DNA from: Pseudooceanicola atlanticus
Lineage (GTDB): Bacteria; Pseudomonadota; Alphaproteobacteria; Rhodobacterales; Rhodobacteraceae
Assembly: GCF_000768315.1 (NCBI RefSeq)
Contig: NZ_AQQX01000003.1
Span: 434,001 to 498,000 of the forward strand
Length of the DNA: 64,000 nt
Direction: 5' to 3'
The position numbers were made by a program, and so were the translations under genes. The notes under the pieces were generated by a model. It ran no database searches. It saw only the letters and a program-made list of their open reading frames with translations, and had not been told where the DNA came from. Positions 36,690 through 45,328 of the stretch are shown piece after piece. Within the stretch, counting starts at the first letter, position 1. Every line of letters starts with the position of its first letter.

Positions 36690-37157
36690 TCACTCGTGGG
36701 TCGGTCTCTTGCCTGATGGGGCGCGGTACGGGCGGGTCACGTCGCGCAGGCGTGCCTCGACCGCTTCGACGTTCAGGCGGATCGCTCCGTCGCCGGCAAG
36801 TGTCAGCAGGACCTGCCCCGCGGGGGCATCGTCACCGGCTGTGAAATCGACCGACAGAAGCGACAGGATCACGTCCTTGTCGGACCGGTCGATGCCCTGG
36901 CTGGATACCTGGAGAACGTTGTCGAAGACCAGCAGCGACTGCACGCGCTCGACGCCATGCCGCTCCACCCCGCGATCTTCCCACCTCACCCGGTTCAACA
37001 GGATCGAGAAACGGCGCGCGCCGGGCTGCCAGCGCATCTCCGTGACCGGAAAGACCGCGTCCTGCGCGAGCGCCGACAGGACCTTCAGATCCTCGCCATC
37101 CATCGCACCGAGGTTCAGCGGGGCCTCGCGTCCGTCTTCGAAACTGGCGTCGCTCAT
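36690..37157 (-). CDS. DUF2948 family protein
   Basis: This 155-residue soluble protein belongs to DUF2948, a family found in alphaproteobacteria. It has the characteristic start region [20 protein letters not shown] and [14 protein letters not shown] near residue 50. Its function is unknown. The ATG overlaps the murA stop by four bases with GAAGGAAAC upstream, so it is translated together with murA. Nothing in the sequence suggests a catalytic site. Confidence 0.85.
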   Translation of the reverse strand: MSDASFEDGREAPLNLGAMDGEDLKVLSALAQDAVFPVTEMRWQPGARRFSILLNRVRWEDRGVERHGVERVQSLLVFDNVLQVSSQGIDRSDKDVILSLLSVDFTAGDDAPAGQVLLTLAGDGAIRLNVEAVEARLRDVTRPYRAPSGKRPTHE

Positions 37158-38422
37158 GTTTCCTTCACCCGTTCGATCTTGGCACCGCAGGCCATCAGCT
37201 TTTCCTCGACCCGCTCATAGCCGCGGTCGAGGTGATAGACACGGCGCACGATGGTTTCGCCCTCGGCCGCCAGCCCCGCCAGGATCAGCGAGACCGACGC
37301 CCGCAGATCCGTCGCCATGACCGGCGCGCCTTTCAGCCGTTCGACACCGGTCACGGTGGCCGTGCCGCCCTGCACGTCGATCGTCGCACCCATGCGGGTC
37401 AGTTCGGGCGCGTGCATGAACCGGTTTTCAAAAATCTTCTCTTCCAGAACCGATGTGCCATCCGCCGTGCAAAGCAGCGCCATCATCTGTGCCTGCAGGT
37501 CGGTCGGAAAGCCGGGGAACGGTTCGGTCGTCACGTTGACTGCCTTGACCCGGTCGCCGCGGCGACGAACCAGCAGGCCGGTCTGGGTTTCCGTGACCTC
37601 GACCCCGGCCTCGTCCAGTTTCTCGACGAAGGAGGACACGAGGTCCATCCGACCGCCCAGGCATTCCACCTCGCCGCCACAGATGGCGGGAGCCAGCATG
37701 TAGGTGCCCAGTTCGATCCGGTCGGTGACCACAGGGTGGGTCGCGCCGCTCAGACGGTCGACACCCTGGATGGTCAGGGTCGATGTCCCCTCCCCTTCGA
37801 TCTGCGCGCCCATCTTGCGCAGGCAATGCACCAGGTCGACGATCTCGGGCTCGCGCGCAGCGTTCTTCAGGACCGTCGTGCCCTTGGCCAGGGTTGCTGC
37901 CATCACCGCGTTCTCCGTTGCGCCGACGGACACAAGCGGGAACTCGAACGTGCCGCCCTTCAGCCCACCCTTGGCGCGGGCATGGACGTAGCCGTCCCTC
38001 AGGTCCAGCTCCGCCCCCATGGCCTCCAGCGCCCTGAGATGCAGATCGACCGGACGCGCGCCGATGGCACAGCCGCCGGGCAGCGACACGACCGCCTCTC
38101 CGAACCGGGCCAGCATCGGACCAAGGACGAGGATCGAGGCGCGCATCTTGCGCACGATGTCATAATCCGCCTTGAAGTTGTCGATCCCGTGGGACGACAG
38201 GGCCAGCACTTTGCCCTCCTGCAGCGCAGTGACCTCGGCCCCCAGCGATTGCAGCAGCGTGGTCATGGTGCGGATATCCGACAGGCGCGGCGCATTGGTC
38301 AGCGTCAGCGGCTCCTCGCTCAGTAGCGTGGCCGGCATGAGGGTCAGGCAGGCATTCTTGGCCCCTGCAATCGGAATTGCGCCGTGAAGCGGCCCGTTTC
38401 CGGTGACGATAATCTGATCCAT
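37154..38422 (-). CDS. murA: UDP-N-acetylglucosamine 1-carboxyvinyltransferase
   Basis: This 422-residue enzyme performs the first committed step of peptidoglycan synthesis, transferring enolpyruvate from PEP to UDP-GlcNAc. The N-terminal [15 protein letters not shown] segment and the active-site loop with Cys118 in [14 protein letters not shown] are typical. A cysteine here means normal fosfomycin sensitivity at the target is expected. I chose the ATG at 38422; the frame extends seven codons further without support. It follows a 54-codon gene and precedes the DUF2948 gene in one operon. Confidence 0.96.
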   Translation of the reverse strand: MDQIIVTGNGPLHGAIPIAGAKNACLTLMPATLLSEEPLTLTNAPRLSDIRTMTTLLQSLGAEVTALQEGKVLALSSHGIDNFKADYDIVRKMRASILVLGPMLARFGEAVVSLPGGCAIGARPVDLHLRALEAMGAELDLRDGYVHARAKGGLKGGTFEFPLVSVGATENAVMAATLAKGTTVLKNAAREPEIVDLVHCLRKMGAQIEGEGTSTLTIQGVDRLSGATHPVVTDRIELGTYMLAPAICGGEVECLGGRMDLVSSFVEKLDEAGVEVTETQTGLLVRRRGDRVKAVNVTTEPFPGFPTDLQAQMMALLCTADGTSVLEEKIFENRFMHAPELTRMGATIDVQGGTATVTGVERLKGAPVMATDLRASVSLILAGLAAEGETIVRRVYHLDRGYERVEEKLMACGAKIERVKET

Positions 38423-38477
38423 TGCCTTGCCTTTCGCCTGCACATGCGTTCGACGCCCCCCGGGGCCCCGATCCGCC

Positions 38478-38642
38478 TTATTCGGTCTCGTCCGATTCCG
38501 CCCCGGCCTCGCCAGAGGCCGCCCGCTTGCGCGCCTGCGCCTTGCGCCGCGACAGGTTCGCCTTCAGCGCCGCTTTCAGCCGATCCTCGCGGGTTTGCGC
38601 GGCTTTGGCGGGCTTGTCGGAAGAGGTGTTATTATCACTCAT
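38478..38642 (-). CDS. Small basic hypothetical protein (54 residues) upstream of murA
   Basis: A short frame starts with ATG at 38642 behind a very good GGAGGGGGT site and ends with TAA at 38478. The product is hydrophilic and helical, with a basic core ([20 protein letters not shown]) and an acidic end (ESDETE). It has no signal or membrane segment. It lies 55 bases before murA on the same strand. Codon use and the strong ribosome site argue for a real gene. A nucleic-acid or ribosome contact is possible, but its function is unknown. Confidence 0.7.
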   Translation of the reverse strand: MSDNNTSSDKPAKAAQTREDRLKAALKANLSRRKAQARKRAASGEAGAESDETE

Positions 38643-38685
38643 ACCCCCTCCATAAATGAGACCGAAAAAAGGGTCCAGATTGCGC

Positions 38686-38714
38686 TTGCAGTATCCGACG
38701 ATTGCGTCTAATCA
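38686..38714 (+). promoter_or_regulatory. Promoter of tRNA-Thr
   Basis: TTGCAG (38686-38691) and TAATCA (38709-38714) are spaced by 17 bases and placed 26 bases before the mature tRNA start. Confidence 0.5.
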
Positions 38715-38740
38715 CCCGCCACGGCCCATTTGGGACCTGC

Positions 38741-38815
38741 GCCGCAGTAGCTCAGTGGTAGAGCGCACCCTTGGTAAGGGTGAGGTCGGGAGTTCAATCC
38801 TCCCCTGCGGCACCA
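38741..38815 (+). tRNA. tRNA-Thr (anticodon GGT)
   Basis: A full cloverleaf can be drawn: acceptor stem GCCGCAG/CTGCGGC, D-arm with AGTGGTA, anticodon stem CACCC/GGGTG around loop TTGGTAA (anticodon GGT), and T-arm with GTTCAATCC. The 3' CCA is encoded. The length is 75 bases with CCA. Confidence 0.97.
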
Positions 38816-38899
38816 CCCCCCTTAGTTCAATCCGGTACAGTCACGCGTCAGCTGATTTGCGCCCTTGCGTGGGCTTGGTATCCGTCCCCGCCTGCCAAA

Positions 38900-38930
38900 A
38901 AGAAAAAGACCGGCGCGGCGGCCGGTCTTT
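38900..38930 (-). terminator. Intrinsic terminator of the NMT1-type ABC operon
   Basis: A ten-base stem AAAGACCGGC/GCCGGTCTTT with a six-base loop is followed on the minus strand by TTCTTTTT. It lies six bases behind the permease stop. Confidence 0.8.
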
Positions 38931-38935
38931 CCAGG

Positions 38936-39700
38936 TTAGCTTTGCGGGCGTTCCGCCCAGCCTGCGAATATCCGCTCCAGTGCGACCACGGCGTAGTAGA
39001 GCAGGATCCCCAGCACGGCGAGCGCGATCAGAACCGCGAACATCAGCGGATAGTTCGAATTCGTCTGCCCCGACAGGAACAGCGCCCCCAGCCCGCGACC
39101 ATGGGGCGAGATGATCTCGACCAGGTTGGTGCCGATGAAGGCCAGCGTGACCGAGACTTTCAGCGCGCCGAAGAATTCAGGCAGGGTCTTGGGAAGCGCG
39201 ATCTTGCGGAAGATGGTGAACCGGCTGGCCCCGAGCGAGCGCAGGATGTCGCGGTATTCCGGCTCCAGCGTCGACAGGCCGATGCCCACCGACACGGCGA
39301 TCGGGAAGAACGAGATCAGGAAGGCCATCATCACGGTGTTGAAATTATGCTGGCCGATGAACAGCAGCGCCAGAACCGGCACGAGCGTGGCCTTGGGTAC
39401 CGCGTTGAATCCCACCAGCAGCGGGTAGAGCCCGTCCCGTGCAATCCGCGAAAACCCCATGATCATGCCCAACAACGTCCCGCAGACCACCGCCAGCAGC
39501 AGGCCCAGAACCGTCCGCCACAGCGTCTGCCAGCCACCGATCAGGAACAGGTTCCAGAACCGCGAATACGCTTCAGGCAGGTCGGACGGAGAGGCCATCA
39601 CGTAGTTCGGCCAGCCATTGGCCCAGACCAGCAGCTCCCAGACGATCAGGAACAGGACGATGGCGGCCACGGGCACGCCGACTTTCTGCACGTTTCTCAT
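38936..39700 (-). CDS. ABC transporter permease (SsuC/TauC/ThiX-like)
   Basis: This 254-residue inner-membrane protein has six hydrophobic segments and the EAA loop with YRDILRSLGASRFTIFRKIALP near residue 155, cut here to its core. It belongs to the permease family of nitrate, sulfonate, taurine and pyrimidine-precursor importers. Its start overlaps the ATPase gene by four bases. It is the last gene of a three-gene operon. Confidence 0.88.
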   Translation of the reverse strand: MRNVQKVGVPVAAIVLFLIVWELLVWANGWPNYVMASPSDLPEAYSRFWNLFLIGGWQTLWRTVLGLLLAVVCGTLLGMIMGFSRIARDGLYPLLVGFNAVPKATLVPVLALLFIGQHNFNTVMMAFLISFFPIAVSVGIGLSTLEPEYRDILRSLGASRFTIFRKIALPKTLPEFFGALKVSVTLAFIGTNLVEIISPHGRGLGALFLSGQTNSNYPLMFAVLIALAVLGILLYYAVVALERIFAGWAERPQS

Positions 39701-40503
39701 GACTGCACCGCCGGTTCCGGTTGCCGCCCCTGGGCGATTTGGATCTGTTCCCGCAGGGCGGCCAGCATGTCGGAACAGGCCGGGGTATAAAGCCCCTCCA
39801 GCTTCCGTTCGCCGCCCTCACCGGGATATTTCACATCAAGCACGTATTGCGTTGTGGCGGGACGCCCCGACAGCACGATCACCTGGTCGCCCAGGTAGAC
39901 ACTTTCGCGCAGGTCATGGGTGATCAGCACCGCCGTGAACGGCTCTTTCGCGCGCAGGGCATGCATGGTCTGCCAAAGGTCTTCGCGGGTGAAGGCATCC
40001 AGCGCGCCGAAGGGCTCGTCCATGATCAAGACGTCGGGCTTGTGCACGATGGACCGGCACAGGGAAGCGCGCTGACGCATGCCGCCCGACAGTTCCGACG
40101 GGCGCTTGTCCTCGAAACCGTCGAGACCGACCAGCGTCAGCAACTCCATCGCCCGGTCGCGGCGCTTGGCACGCGGCATCGTCGGCGCGACGATTTCCAG
40201 CGGCAGGATCACGTTGTCCATGATCGTGCGCCATTCCAGCAGGACCGGGTTCTGGAACGCCATGCCCACGGTCTTGCGCGGGGTCTTCACCAATTCGCCA
40301 TGAAGCCAGACCTCGCCCTCGTCGGGCTTCATCAGGCCGGCCACCAACCGTGTGAGCGTGGACTTGCCACAGCCCGACGGGCCGACCACGGCGGCGAACT
40401 CCCCCTCCGGCACGGAGACGTTGAGGTTGTCCAGCACCGGCAACGGACCGTCCGGCGTCTGGTAGGCGTGGGTCACGCCCTTGATCTCGATAAGATTTGT
40501 CAT
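39697..40503 (-). CDS. ABC transporter ATP-binding protein (SsuB/TauB/ThiZ-like)
   Basis: This 268-residue ATPase has Walker A GPSGCGKST near residue 41, signature LSGGMRQR, Walker B VLIMDEPFGALD and the switch histidine in LITHD. The C-terminus has about 40 extra residues after the core. It is paired with the SsuC-like permease and the NMT1/THI5-like binding protein. It overlaps the permease gene by four bases. Confidence 0.88.
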   Translation of the reverse strand: MTNLIEIKGVTHAYQTPDGPLPVLDNLNVSVPEGEFAAVVGPSGCGKSTLTRLVAGLMKPDEGEVWLHGELVKTPRKTVGMAFQNPVLLEWRTIMDNVILPLEIVAPTMPRAKRRDRAMELLTLVGLDGFEDKRPSELSGGMRQRASLCRSIVHKPDVLIMDEPFGALDAFTREDLWQTMHALRAKEPFTAVLITHDLRESVYLGDQVIVLSGRPATTQYVLDVKYPGEGGERKLEGLYTPACSDMLAALREQIQIAQGRQPEPAVQS

Positions 40504-40514
40504 TGGAAAGAAGC

Positions 40515-40541
40515 GGGGCCGGCGTTTCGGACGCCGGCCCC
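40515..40541 (-). other. Hairpin between binding-protein and ATPase genes
   Basis: A ten-base perfect stem GGGGCCGGCG/CGCCGGCCCC with a seven-base loop lies eight bases behind the binding-protein stop on the minus strand. No U-run follows, so it likely adjusts relative expression. Confidence 0.55.
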
Positions 40542-40548
40542 TGCCCTG

Positions 40549-41568
40549 TTATTGCAGCATCAGGCTGCCGTCATCGGGCAGATAGCTGTCGTCGAAATAG
40601 AGCGAGGCATCGGGTTCCGACTGGAACTCATAAACCGCCTTGGTCTGCTCGATCGCCTTGGCCATGCGGTCGGCGTCGATCATGCCCAGGCCGTTTTCCT
40701 TGACGAAATCGGTCAGGACGTTGTCCTCCAGCACCATGGCCAGGCGCTCCAGCTCAAGCTCCTTGTCGGCGGCGGGGTTGCGTTCCAGCAGCGCGTCGAT
40801 ACCCGCTTCGGGATCGGCGATGACAGAGGCCCAGCCCTTGGCGACGGCGCGCAGGAAACCGGTGACGGCCTCGGGGTTCTCGGCGGCAAATTCGGTGTTC
40901 ACGATCACCGCGTTGCCATACAGCTCAAGCCCGTAATCCGACATCAGGATGACCGAGATATCGTCGACCGGGACGCCCAGACGCTTGGTGTTCAGGAAGG
41001 ACGAGAAGGAATAGCCGGTCACGGCAGCGACCTTGCCCTCGGCCAGCATCGGCTCGCGCGTCGGGAAGCCCACGGGCTCAACGGTGATGTCATCCATCAC
41101 CAGCTCGTTCTCGGCGGCGAAGATCGGGAATTGCGCCCAGGCGCCATCCGGCGGCGGCGCGCCCAGCACCTTGCCCATCAGGTCCGACGGCTCCTCGACG
41201 CCCAGCGACTTGCGGCCCACCACGGCAAAGGGCGGCGCGTCATAGGTCATCATGATTGCGGTGACCGGCGCGCCGGGGTTCTGGTCGACAAAGCGCATCA
41301 GGCTGTTGATGTCGGCAAAGCCGATCGGATAGGCGCCCGTGGCCACTTTCGGGATCGCGTCCAGCGACCCGGCCCCTTCCGCGATCTCGACGGTCAGGCC
41401 CTCATCGGCGAAATAGCCTTCGTCCAGCGCCACGAAATACGGGGCCGCCGGCCCTTCGAATTTCCAGTCCAGCGCGAAATTCATCTCGGTTTGCGCGGAA
41501 ACGGCGCCTGTTGCGCCGATCGTCGCGACGGAGGCAGCGAAAGCTGCAGAGATTAGTCGGTTGAACAC
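40549..41568 (-). CDS. ABC transporter substrate-binding protein, NMT1/THI5-like
   Basis: This 339-residue periplasmic protein has a Sec signal (cleavage near VSAQT, residue 25) and the NMT1/THI5-like fold seen in binding proteins for pyrimidine precursors, riboflavin and sulfonates. The start LDWKFEGPAAPYFVALDEGYF is typical. It starts with GTG at 41568 with GGGAGAG upstream. No thiamin, riboflavin or sulfonate enzyme is adjacent, so the substrate is open. The ATPase and permease follow in the same operon. Confidence 0.85.
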   Translation of the reverse strand: MFNRLISAAFAASVATIGATGAVSAQTEMNFALDWKFEGPAAPYFVALDEGYFADEGLTVEIAEGAGSLDAIPKVATGAYPIGFADINSLMRFVDQNPGAPVTAIMMTYDAPPFAVVGRKSLGVEEPSDLMGKVLGAPPPDGAWAQFPIFAAENELVMDDITVEPVGFPTREPMLAEGKVAAVTGYSFSSFLNTKRLGVPVDDISVILMSDYGLELYGNAVIVNTEFAAENPEAVTGFLRAVAKGWASVIADPEAGIDALLERNPAADKELELERLAMVLEDNVLTDFVKENGLGMIDADRMAKAIEQTKAVYEFQSEPDASLYFDDSYLPDDGSLMLQ

Positions 41569-41745
41569 GTCACTCTCCCTTGGATTGGTTCGACAACATT
41601 TGTCGTGCCCTGCGGGAGACGCGAAACAGGCGCTTCGGACTCGCCGATCACTTTGTCCATACGGTCCAGAATTGCGCCCGCAAATTAATCAGGGCGCCCG
41701 AAAATTGGGCGCCCCGCAATAATGGCCGATCGTCTGCGGACCGGA

Positions 41746-43020
41746 TCAGTTTCGTCGTGGAATGCGGACCATCAGGTCCTCGTAGCCCCGCACGAAGACC
41801 GAGAATGTCCGGGACGGTTCCTGCAGGACCTCGATCACGGGGAAGCGTTTCAGGATCTCTTCCCACAGGATCTGCAACTGCATCTCGGCCACGCGATTGC
41901 CGAAGCAACGATGGATGCCGAAGCCGAAGGACAGGTGCGACCGCACCTTGTCGCGGGTGATGTCATAGGCGTTCGGGTTCTCGAAGTGCCGCTCGTCGCG
42001 GTTGCCGGAAACGTACCACATGGCGACACGGTCGCCCTTGCGGATCGTCTTGCCGTGCATCTCCACGTCTTCCTTGGCAGTCCGGGCCATGTGGGCCAGC
42101 GGGGTCTGCCAGCGGATCGTCTCGGACACCATGCCCGGCACCAGCGACGGGTCGGCACGCAGCTTGTCATATTGCTCGGGGAACCGGTTCAGCGCGTAGA
42201 CCGATCCCGACAGCGTGTTGCGGGTCGTGTCGTTGCCCCCGACGATCAGCAGGATGACGTTGCCGTAGAAGACATGCCGCGGCATGGAGGCCGTGCCCTC
42301 CCCCTGCGCCAGCATCGACACCAGGTCGAAACCGCCATCCTTCTTCTCGCGGTCGCGCCACAGTTCGTCGAAGGCGGCGAAACAGGCGTCCATCTCGGCC
42401 TTCTTGTGCTCCCAGCTTTCGACCGGGCCATGGCCGGGCGAATTGGTGATCATATCCGACCAATGGGTCAGCTTGCGCCGGTCCTCGAACGGGAAATCAA
42501 ACAGCGTCGCCAGGGTCATGGCGGTGAATTCCTTGCTCACCAGGTCGACCCAGTCAAAGGGCTCACCAATGGGCAGGCTGTCCAGCAGCTTGGCCGCGCG
42601 TTCCCGCAGCAATACCGACAGAGTCTTGAGGTTCGGCGGCTGCACGACCGGGCCGACGGCCTTGCGCTGCGGGCCGTGGTCGGGCTGGTCCATGGTGATG
42701 AAACCGACGCCGTCATTGCTCTGAAACCGGTTGAACTCGATCGTTTCGGCGGTGCGCAGCGTGATCGCCTCGGCCGAGGAGAACCGCTTGTGATCAAGAT
42801 CGACCGCCGCGATGTCGGCATAGCGGGTGATCGACCAATGCGGTTCGTAATTGCCGGTATCGCAGTAATGCACCGGGTCTTCGTTGCGCAGGCGTTCGAA
42901 ATAGGGCCACATCGTATCCATCGCGAATTGCGATGCGCGGGCGACGTTCAGCGTGTCCAGCGGCTGCGCGGCAGCATCCTGGCGCGCCTCGTCCAATGTC
43001 GGGCGTACAAAATCTTCCAT
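41746..43020 (-). CDS. Cytochrome P450, CYP153-like
   Basis: This 424-residue soluble P450 has the I-helix oxygen-binding motif GGNDTTRN near residue 267, the ExxR pair in SETIRW and the heme loop FGFGIHRCFGNR with the axial cysteine near residue 370. The N-terminal stretch DTMWPYFERLRNEDPVHYC and the heme region followed by AEMQLQILWEEILKRFP recall the CYP153 alkane/fatty acid terminal hydroxylases. No ferredoxin or ferredoxin reductase gene lies next to it, so its redox partners are elsewhere. An acyl-CoA synthetase gene is upstream on the same strand. Confidence 0.87.
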   Translation of the reverse strand: MEDFVRPTLDEARQDAAAQPLDTLNVARASQFAMDTMWPYFERLRNEDPVHYCDTGNYEPHWSITRYADIAAVDLDHKRFSSAEAITLRTAETIEFNRFQSNDGVGFITMDQPDHGPQRKAVGPVVQPPNLKTLSVLLRERAAKLLDSLPIGEPFDWVDLVSKEFTAMTLATLFDFPFEDRRKLTHWSDMITNSPGHGPVESWEHKKAEMDACFAAFDELWRDREKKDGGFDLVSMLAQGEGTASMPRHVFYGNVILLIVGGNDTTRNTLSGSVYALNRFPEQYDKLRADPSLVPGMVSETIRWQTPLAHMARTAKEDVEMHGKTIRKGDRVAMWYVSGNRDERHFENPNAYDITRDKVRSHLSFGFGIHRCFGNRVAEMQLQILWEEILKRFPVIEVLQEPSRTFSVFVRGYEDLMVRIPRRN

Positions 43021-43154
43021 ATCAGGCCTCCCTCCTGACCCCGCGCGTTGCCGTCGCGGGCCCGGTCATTGGACCCCGAAAGCGCGGTGCCACGCAAGCC
43101 CCCTGACAACCTTCCGGTGCGTCACATGGGGCCCGGATCGCCCTAGAAGGACAA

Positions 43155-43186
43155 GAGAAAACCCGCCGCGCATGTGGCGCGGCGGG
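43155..43186 (-). terminator. Intrinsic terminator behind the acyl-CoA synthetase gene
   Basis: A ten-base perfect stem CCCGCCGCGC/GCGCGGCGGG with loop ATGTG is followed on the minus strand by TTTTCTCTT. It separates the synthetase gene from the P450 gene. Confidence 0.75.
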
Positions 43187-43241
43187 CTGCATCCAAGGGC
43201 TTGACCGGATCAGGGCGCGGAGGGCGCGCCCCGGGCCGGCA

Positions 43242-45140
43242 TCATTCCGCCCAATCCCAGGGCCGGGTGAATTTCCCCAGCAGAGAGGTGATCGCCATAT
43301 CGTCGACCTCGCCGGTCTTCTTCACCTTGGCGGTCAGGCCACGCTTCTTGTCATCCACGACCTCGACCACTTCGGCGGGCAGACCCGCTTCAGAGAGGGC
43401 TTCATTGTAGATGCGCCGGATCGCACTCTTGCGCAGGTCCGGCTTGAAGACCTTGCCGACGGCCGTCTTGGGCAATTCGTCCAGGATCTCGATATGCTTG
43501 GGAAAGGCCGCGCGTTCGTGGATATGCTTGCGCGCATGTTCCATCAACTCGTCCGTGGTGACATCCCCGCCACCGACCAGTTCGACATAGGCACAGGGGA
43601 TTTCGCCGGAATGCGCATCGGGCTGACCGATCGCGCCGGCAAAGGCCACCGCCTGGTGGGACAGCAGCGCCTCCTCGATCTCGGCGGGGTCGATGTTGTG
43701 GCCGCCACGAATGATCAGGTCCTTGGCACGGCCCGTGATCCAGACATAGCCGTCCTCATCGATGCGCCCAAGGTCACCGGTCCGCAGGTAGACGCGGTTG
43801 GTCTCGTGTCCCTCGTGATAGAGGTCGCGGTTCTTGACCTCCTCGGTATAGGTCGAATGGGCGTTCACGCCGGGGTTGGAGACACAGATCTCCCCCACCT
43901 CGTCCACGCCGCATTCGCGCAGCTCCTTGGTGGTGTGATCGAAGATGCGCACATCCGTGTAGGGGAACGGGATGCCGACCGATCCGATCTTCTTCTCGCC
44001 CGCCACGGGGTTGCAGGACACGAGGCAGGTCGCCTCGGTCAGGCCGTAGCCTTCCACTATGGTGACACCGGTTGCCTTCTCGAAGCGGTTGAACAGTTCC
44101 TGCGGCAGCGGCGCAGAGCCCGAGAACGACGTCTTCACGGTCGAGATATCGGCATCCACAGGGCGCTGCATCAGCGCCGAAATAGCGGTCGGCACGGTGA
44201 TGATGAAGGTGATCTTCCAGCGCTCGCACAGCTTCCAGAAATTGTCGAACACGCCCTCGCCGCGATAGCCCGACGGCGTTGGGAAGACGACATGGGCGCC
44301 GGATTTCAGCATCGCCATGAAGATCACGTGGCAGGCAAAGACGTGGAACAGCGGCAGCGGGCAGATCACGTTGTCGTCTTCGGTGAACAGAAGCTGATGC
44401 CCGATCCAGCCATTGTAGACGATACCGGAATACTTGTGCTGGGCGACCTTGGGCATGCCCGTCGTGCCGCCGGTGTGGAAATAGGCCGCGACCCGGTCCC
44501 GCCCGCTGTCTTCGAAGGACAGCGTCTTGGGCTGGCGCTTCATCTCGGCCAGGAAATCCTTCACGTCGGCATGGTGGTTGATGCCGTTCTTGGGGCGGAT
44601 GAATGGCACGATCCAGCTTTTCGGCGGGGTCAGGTAGCGGTTCAGATCGACCTCGAGGATCGTGTGAACGCCGGGGGCATGTTTCACCGCCTCGGCGGTC
44701 TTCTGCGCAACATCCGAGCTGGGGAAAGATTTCAGGGTCACGACGACCTTGGCCTTGGTCTCCCGCAGGATGGCGCCGATCTGTTCGGGCTCCAGCAGCG
44801 GGTTGATCGGGTTCACGATCCCCGCGATCATCCCCGCCACGGTGGCGACGGCGGTTTCATTGCTGTTGGGCAACACCAGGGCCACGACGTCTTCCTCGCC
44901 GATGCCCAGCGACCGGAACAGGTTGGCCGCCTGGCAGGTCTTGTCGAAAAGCTCGGACCAGGTATAGGTCTCGGCCTTGTCGTCGGGGCCGGACATCAGC
45001 TGGAACGTCAGGGCGTTATGGGCCGGGAACTTTTCTGCCGTCTCCTTGATCATCTGGTAGACGGTGACCGGAACACCCCGCTCCTCGTAGGGCATCTCGT
45101 TCTCGATCGCGAGATTGTCGGCAAGCGACGTCATCGGCAT
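43242..45140 (-). CDS. AMP-dependent acyl-CoA synthetase
   Basis: This 632-residue adenylate-forming ligase has the phosphate-binding loop HTGGTTGMPK near residue 200, GYGLTEAT near 375, and the hinge and C-terminal region TGDLGRIDEDGYVWITGRAKD, followed by GGHNIDPAEIEE. It activates a carboxylic acid to its CoA ester. Length and motifs fit a medium/long-chain or cyclic acid ligase. I chose the ATG at 45140 with GGGAGGAACTG upstream; the frame extends 64 codons further upstream without support. The nearby P450 could supply its substrate, but they are separated by a terminator. Confidence 0.88.
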   Translation of the reverse strand: MPMTSLADNLAIENEMPYEERGVPVTVYQMIKETAEKFPAHNALTFQLMSGPDDKAETYTWSELFDKTCQAANLFRSLGIGEEDVVALVLPNSNETAVATVAGMIAGIVNPINPLLEPEQIGAILRETKAKVVVTLKSFPSSDVAQKTAEAVKHAPGVHTILEVDLNRYLTPPKSWIVPFIRPKNGINHHADVKDFLAEMKRQPKTLSFEDSGRDRVAAYFHTGGTTGMPKVAQHKYSGIVYNGWIGHQLLFTEDDNVICPLPLFHVFACHVIFMAMLKSGAHVVFPTPSGYRGEGVFDNFWKLCERWKITFIITVPTAISALMQRPVDADISTVKTSFSGSAPLPQELFNRFEKATGVTIVEGYGLTEATCLVSCNPVAGEKKIGSVGIPFPYTDVRIFDHTTKELRECGVDEVGEICVSNPGVNAHSTYTEEVKNRDLYHEGHETNRVYLRTGDLGRIDEDGYVWITGRAKDLIIRGGHNIDPAEIEEALLSHQAVAFAGAIGQPDAHSGEIPCAYVELVGGGDVTTDELMEHARKHIHERAAFPKHIEILDELPKTAVGKVFKPDLRKSAIRRIYNEALSEAGLPAEVVEVVDDKKRGLTAKVKKTGEVDDMAITSLLGKFTRPWDWAE

Positions 45141-45328
45141 TTCAGTTCCTCCCAAAACCGAATTCGGAAAAGTCGCCCAAAGATGGGGGACAACGCCTGT
45201 TAACGCAAGCTTGACCCTGCGTTGACGTTTGCGGAAGCCTGAAACGAAAAATCCTGATCGGGTCGCGGGATCACATCCATGCCGAGATGACTGCGATCGG
45301 GGCAAAGACCCGCCGCAATTCCGACAGA

